Assembly (NCBI GenBank): GCA_016180065.1 | Contig: JACPBY010000005.1 | Location: 62,001-126,000, forward strand | Source of the DNA: Candidatus Woesearchaeota archaeon | Lineage (GTDB): Archaea > Nanobdellota > Nanobdellia > Woesearchaeales > UBA10216 | Length of the DNA: 64,000 nucleotides | Direction: 5' to 3' | Shown here: in pieces, positions 60,657-64,000 of the stretch | How positions within the stretch are numbered: the first letter of the stretch is position 1 | Layout: every line of letters starts with the position of its first letter | Made by a program: the position numbers and the translations under genes | Notes under the pieces: model-generated | Told to the model about the DNA's origin: nothing | The model's input: the letters and a program-made list of their open reading frames with translations, nothing else | Databases searched by the model: none

Positions 60657-60666
60657 CTTTAAATAC
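60657..60666 (+). promoter_or_regulatory. TATA box for the GT4 gene at 60690
   Basis: CTTTAAATAC ends 23 bp before ATG 60690. Together with 60634-60643 it forms a compact divergent promoter like the one at 48371-48400. Confidence 0.6.
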
Positions 60667-60689
60667 GGCACAGAAGACCATCCTGAGGG

Positions 60690-61799
60690 ATGAAAATACT
60701 GCTGCTCATGAAAAGGTTCTCAAAAGGGCGGGACATGCTAATGGAGAACTTTGGCAGGGAAGTCAGGCTGTTTTCTGAAATTGACAAGCTCGGGCAGACA
60801 GTAACAGTCCTTTGCGCAGACCAAGCCAAAAAGGAAAAGCTGACAATGAAACTCAACGGGATGGATGTGAAAATATACCCCTTCAGCATCCTGAAACTGC
60901 CGGCATTTGCAGCAATGGCGAGAAGGATGGCTGCGGAAAACGACGTTATCGTGGGAGCAACACACCCCCTTCTTGGCTATATTGCCCACCTGGCAGCAAA
61001 GGCAAGCGGCAGGAAAATGGTTTATGACATAAGGGACAACTACGAAACCTACAACTTCACAAACATCCCGCTGCTCAAAAAAGGGATAATGCCAAAGCTG
61101 GTAAACGACCACGTGATAAGAAGCTGCGACCTGGCTGTCTGCGCAAGCGAATCCTTAAGGCAGAAGATTGCAGGGAAAAGAAAAGAAAACATGCCCACTG
61201 TTGTTGTTGAGAATGGAGTCAACGCAAGGTTTTTCAGGCCCCTTGACAAAAAAAGGTGCAGGGCAAAGCTGGGACTGCCGCAAAAAGCGCCAATCATAGT
61301 GTTCATAGGGCACATATCAAAGGAAAGGGGAGCAGACATGCTAATAAATGCGTTCGGCATCGTAAGGGAAAAACACCCTGATGCAGTGCTGCTGCTAAGC
61401 GGCCAGGCTGACAAAGACATAAGCATCAGCCAGCAGGGCATAGCCTACAAGGAGCTGCCCAGAAGGATAGATGTTGTAGTGGGCACAAACGCCGCTGACG
61501 TTGCTGTTGTCTCACAGCCCGAGAACGAAACGACAAAATACGCATTCCCCTACAAGCTCATGGAATACATGGCCTGCAACGTGCCTGTCGTTGCGACAGC
61601 AGTCGGGGATGTAAAGGACGTGCTGAAAAGCCATCCGGAAAGCCTCTGCCAGCCTGAAAACGCACAGGACATGGCACAGAAAATACTGGCCATCCTTGAA
61701 AGCAGGAAAAAAACAAACTACAAAAAGATAGTTTCAAACTACATGTGGGAAAAGCTTGCAAGAAAGCTCAACTCAGAACTGGTAAAGCTCAGGCTGTGA
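60690..61799 (+). CDS. Family 4 glycosyltransferase (paralogue of the 51662 gene)
   Basis: A 369-aa GT4 enzyme. N-terminal MKILLLMKRFSKGRD, ENFGREVRLFSEI, VTVLCADQAKKEKL and VYDIRDNYETY are nearly the same as in the 51662 gene, and the DNA still shows long identical stretches. C-terminal half: VENGVNARFF, FIGHISKERGADML and the EX7E region (SQPENETTKYAFPYKLMEYMAC). It probably adds a related sugar to the same glycan. Single-gene transcript with its own promoter, convergent with 61807. Confidence 0.86.
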   Translation: MKILLLMKRFSKGRDMLMENFGREVRLFSEIDKLGQTVTVLCADQAKKEKLTMKLNGMDVKIYPFSILKLPAFAAMARRMAAENDVIVGATHPLLGYIAHLAAKASGRKMVYDIRDNYETYNFTNIPLLKKGIMPKLVNDHVIRSCDLAVCASESLRQKIAGKRKENMPTVVVENGVNARFFRPLDKKRCRAKLGLPQKAPIIVFIGHISKERGADMLINAFGIVREKHPDAVLLLSGQADKDISISQQGIAYKELPRRIDVVVGTNAADVAVVSQPENETTKYAFPYKLMEYMACNVPVVATAVGDVKDVLKSHPESLCQPENAQDMAQKILAILESRKKTNYKKIVSNYMWEKLARKLNSELVKLRL

Positions 61800-61806
61800 G
61801 CCCAAT

Positions 61807-63033
61807 TCACTTTCTTCCAGCGGCTGTTGACAAAAGCTCACTGAACTTCCGAGCCACTCTCCCCCAAGAATAGCTCCCCGATACATGCCTTTTCGCTGCA
61901 AAAGCCAGCCTCCTCCTGAGCGAAGCGCTCCTAAGGAGAGAAATAACTGCCATTGCCAGCTTTTCCGGGTTCTTCTGCTCAACAAGCAATCCTGTCTTTC
62001 TGTCAATGACAATGTCAGGAATCCCCCCCACATTGCTTGCCACAACAGGGCACCCGGCAGCAATTGCCTCAAGAAGAACAACACCCAAGCCTTCTGTATC
62101 GCCGCTTTTCGCAACAACCGAAGGAAGGACAAAGACATCCGCAGCCCTGTAAAATTCAGGCAACTCCCTGTTCGGGATGCTGCCTGCGAAAACAACACTT
62201 TCCGGCAAGCCAAGCTGCTGCGATTGCCGCACCAATGACGCTTTTTCAGGGCCATCTCCTACCACGACAAGCCTGCATGCGGGAAAGGCTCTGGCGATGC
62301 GCCTCATCGCATCAATTAAATGCTTCACCCCCTTCTTCTCAGCCAGCCTGCCGACAAAAAGAATCATCCTGCTGCCCGGGCTTAGGCCATGTTTTTTCCT
62401 TACTGCAGCCGCAGCAGAAGCTGAAGAAGAGGAAAAAAGCGCGAGGTCAACACCCATCGGTATTACGCTGACCGGCTTCCTTGTCATCCTCCCAACAGCC
62501 GACTTCGTGTAGGTGCTGTTTGCCGTGATAGCCGAAGCTGAGCCAAGCGCAAGCCCTGAAAGAAGCCTGAAGAACGCATTGTTAAGAGGGAAAACATCGC
62601 CTGCATGGGCCGTAACAACAACAGGGATTTCCAAAAGCCTGCCAACCATTGCTGCCGCAAGCCCCTGGGGAAGAATCCAATGTGCATGAATTACATCCGG
62701 CTTCTCCTTTTTGGCAACATACCACAGTGAAAAAAACTCCGCAGCAACAAGAAATGGCAGCTGCAGCCTCGCAAGGAAGCTATTTTTCATGTTGGCAAAG
62801 ATTCCAGCACCGTAGCAAAGGCGCTCAAGGCTGCTTGGCACGAAATACCTGAAGCGATAAACCCTCATGCCATCAACAACCTCAAAGAGCTTTGAACCCG
62901 GATGGTGGGGCACCAGAACAGCAACATCACAGCCCTCCTGAAACAGGCGCCTTGAAAGGCCATACACAAAATCAGGGAAAGGGTCATTCCTCCAGCGGGG
63001 AAAAGCGCTGCTGCCAAAAACCAGAACCTTCAT
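61807..63033 (-). CDS. Family 4 glycosyltransferase
   Basis: A 408-aa GT4: MKVLVFGSSAFPRWRNDPFP at the N-terminus, HAHWILPQGLAAA, VTAHAGDVF, VIPMGVDLALF, FVGRLAEKKGVKHLIDA and the EX7E loop (SVVAKSGDTEGLGVVLLEAI). Unlike the two paralogues, this one is closer to general GT4 transferases. Its start overlaps the stop of the upstream GT-C gene (ATGA at 63030). Confidence 0.86.
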   Translation of the reverse strand: MKVLVFGSSAFPRWRNDPFPDFVYGLSRRLFQEGCDVAVLVPHHPGSKLFEVVDGMRVYRFRYFVPSSLERLCYGAGIFANMKNSFLARLQLPFLVAAEFFSLWYVAKKEKPDVIHAHWILPQGLAAAMVGRLLEIPVVVTAHAGDVFPLNNAFFRLLSGLALGSASAITANSTYTKSAVGRMTRKPVSVIPMGVDLALFSSSSASAAAAVRKKHGLSPGSRMILFVGRLAEKKGVKHLIDAMRRIARAFPACRLVVVGDGPEKASLVRQSQQLGLPESVVFAGSIPNRELPEFYRAADVFVLPSVVAKSGDTEGLGVVLLEAIAAGCPVVASNVGGIPDIVIDRKTGLLVEQKNPEKLAMAVISLLRSASLRRRLAFAAKRHVSGSYSWGRVARKFSELLSTAAGRK

Positions 63034-64000
63034 CCTGAAAAGCCCCCTGTCAGGTTATAGACAAAAATCGAATAAGCAACCACATCAACAGGCTCATACT
63101 GCCCAAGCCATGCGAAGCAGCTGCGATTTAAAAGGTGAACGCCCTCAAGGTTTGTCACGCTCACTGCAACAATGCCGGAAACAGGGCGGCAGTCCTCAGA
63201 ATAGTTCCCAGGCAAAGCAGCTTTGGAACGGGCATGAACAGGGTTCCACGGCTGCCAGAAAAGGCTTGGCAAATAAGAATAGTTAACACCATAAAAAGCA
63301 GGGTCAATGCTGCCAAAATAGCTAAGCTTAACGCTGCCGATATCATTATCATCCATGTAATGCTTCAGAGCCACAATGCCCTGCCCCTGGTCAGAGTTGG
63401 AAACCATGAGCTTATAGCCATTAGCACTTCCTCCAGCAAGCTCATTGAAATAAGAAAAGTGGTTTGGATGAATGCCTGCAACGGCCAGCACAAGCCACAG
63501 CAGCAAAGGCAACAGGGCGGCAAACAATAAAAGCTTATTCCTGCCCAAGACAGGAACAACCCTCGCTGAAAATACTGCAACAAAAGGGTAGACCGGCAGC
63601 AAATGCCGGATTCCAAAATTCTCGTTGTTAAAAAGCATCAAAATGAAATATGCCAAAAGAGGCGCAAGGACAAAAAGCTCATGCGACTTTGAAAGCCTTT
63701 CCCGCCAGCGGGAAATGCCGGCATTCAGCCCTGCCCTCACCAGCAAAACAAGCGCAAAAAGAAAAACAAGCAGCACAGGCAAAGGCGTCTTGAGAAAAAA
63801 CTCCACAAAAAAATACTGCCACTTCCCGCCCTGGTAAATCTCGCCAAAAAGGAAAGACGTCTTTGGGGCAACGGTAAAAATCCCGCCAATGGCACCTGCG
63901 CTCACAAAAAAAGAAGGGAACGGGACAGGAACCTTTGTCAGAACAGCGGCTGCAAAGCCATCAAGAGGGGCGGGCAGGCTGCCAGAAAATGAAAGCGCGG
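63030..64000 (-). CDS. Polytopic GT39/ArnT-like glycosyltransferase, 5' part outside window
   Basis: The frame stays open to base 64000, so the gene continues beyond the window; an internal GTG at 63905 is not the real start. The visible ~323 residues hold at least five helices and the typical middle segment (GEIYQGGKWQYFFVEFFLKTPLP, RHLLPVYPFVAVF) of ArnT/PMT-like GT-C enzymes. The C-terminal domain follows (SYFNELAGGSANGYKLMVSN). It is coupled to the GT4 gene downstream by an ATGA overlap. Confidence 0.78.
   Translation of the reverse strand, partial: ALSFSGSLPAPLDGFAAAVLTKVPVPFPSFFVSAGAIGGIFTVAPKTSFLFGEIYQGGKWQYFFVEFFLKTPLPVLLVFLFALVLLVRAGLNAGISRWRERLSKSHELFVLAPLLAYFILMLFNNENFGIRHLLPVYPFVAVFSARVVPVLGRNKLLLFAALLPLLLWLVLAVAGIHPNHFSYFNELAGGSANGYKLMVSNSDQGQGIVALKHYMDDNDIGSVKLSYFGSIDPAFYGVNYSYLPSLFWQPWNPVHARSKAALPGNYSEDCRPVSGIVAVSVTNLEGVHLLNRSCFAWLGQYEPVDVVAYSIFVYNLTGGFSG

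Overview
The window reads as a chromosomal segment of an archaeon. Most glycan genes start 22-35 bp downstream of AT-rich boxes of the TTTATAA/TTTAAATA type (archaeal TATA elements with leaderless or near-leaderless mRNAs). Genes are tightly packed with ATGA overlaps, and the secreted proteins are N-x-S/T rich with PKD/CARDB-like, DUF2341/LamG and VCBS domains. A DPANN lineage (Woesearchaeota-, Pacearchaeota- or Diapherotrites-like) is my best guess, with low confidence because no rRNA or ribosomal gene is present.

Layout. 1-108: tail of an unrecognised gene. 202-9931 (+): a secreted Rhs/YD-repeat giant with a variable C-terminal tail, a small low-GC two-helix membrane protein (candidate immunity protein), a truncated second YD protein carrying CARDB-like repeats, and a large surface protein. 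9987-12576 (+): gmhA and two sugar-nucleotide SDR genes. 12580-13297 (-): two half-size DMT/EamA transporters. 13402-17153 (+): two large membrane GT-C proteins. 17150-27289 (-): one overlapping run with a Gfo/Idh oxidoreductase, secreted surface proteins, and a broken subtilisin-VCBS gene that lies with a Cys-rich protein between two copies of a ~630-bp repeat. 27406-30888 (-): a methyltransferase/UXS-like fusion, a cupin and a GT2. 30975-38361 (+): a 35-aa membrane peptide, a GT-C protein, a fused E1-type TPP enzyme, a GT2, a B12/radical-SAM enzyme, and a nucleotidyltransferase/GmhB fusion. 38348-48349 (-): heptose kinase, SDRs, radical SAM/SPASM, acetolactate-synthase-like enzyme, SGNH hydrolase, methyltransferases, alcohol dehydrogenase. 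48425-51613 (+): GT2, a nucleotidyltransferase stub, an AAA/DUF4143 ATPase, VapB with a broken VapC, SemiSWEET. 51662-61799: an operon of GT4, SDR, ATP-grasp, SDR, HAD, DegT and a Wzx-like flippase, then rmlA-rmlB (-) and a second GT4. 61807-64000 (-): a GT4 and a truncated GT-C protein.

Most genes fit one task: making nucleotide-activated unusual sugars (heptose, dTDP-4-keto-6-deoxy sugars, C-methylated, possibly two-carbon-branched and amino sugars), assembling them on a lipid, flipping them, and decorating an N-x-S/T-rich secreted proteome encoded in the same window. All heptose pathway steps (gmhA, PfkB-type kinase, GmhB domain, RfaE2-like nucleotidyltransferase domain) are present, but the nucleotidyltransferase lacks its HxGH active-site segment.

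The most notable observations are: the 95-nt zero-linker four-way-junction element at 40342-40436; the repeat-flanked low-GC protease cargo with a 99-bp perfectly identical tract ending exactly at a 10-bp frame-breaking indel; the archaeal Rhs protein with a candidate immunity gene; and the HxGH-less heptose nucleotidyltransferase.
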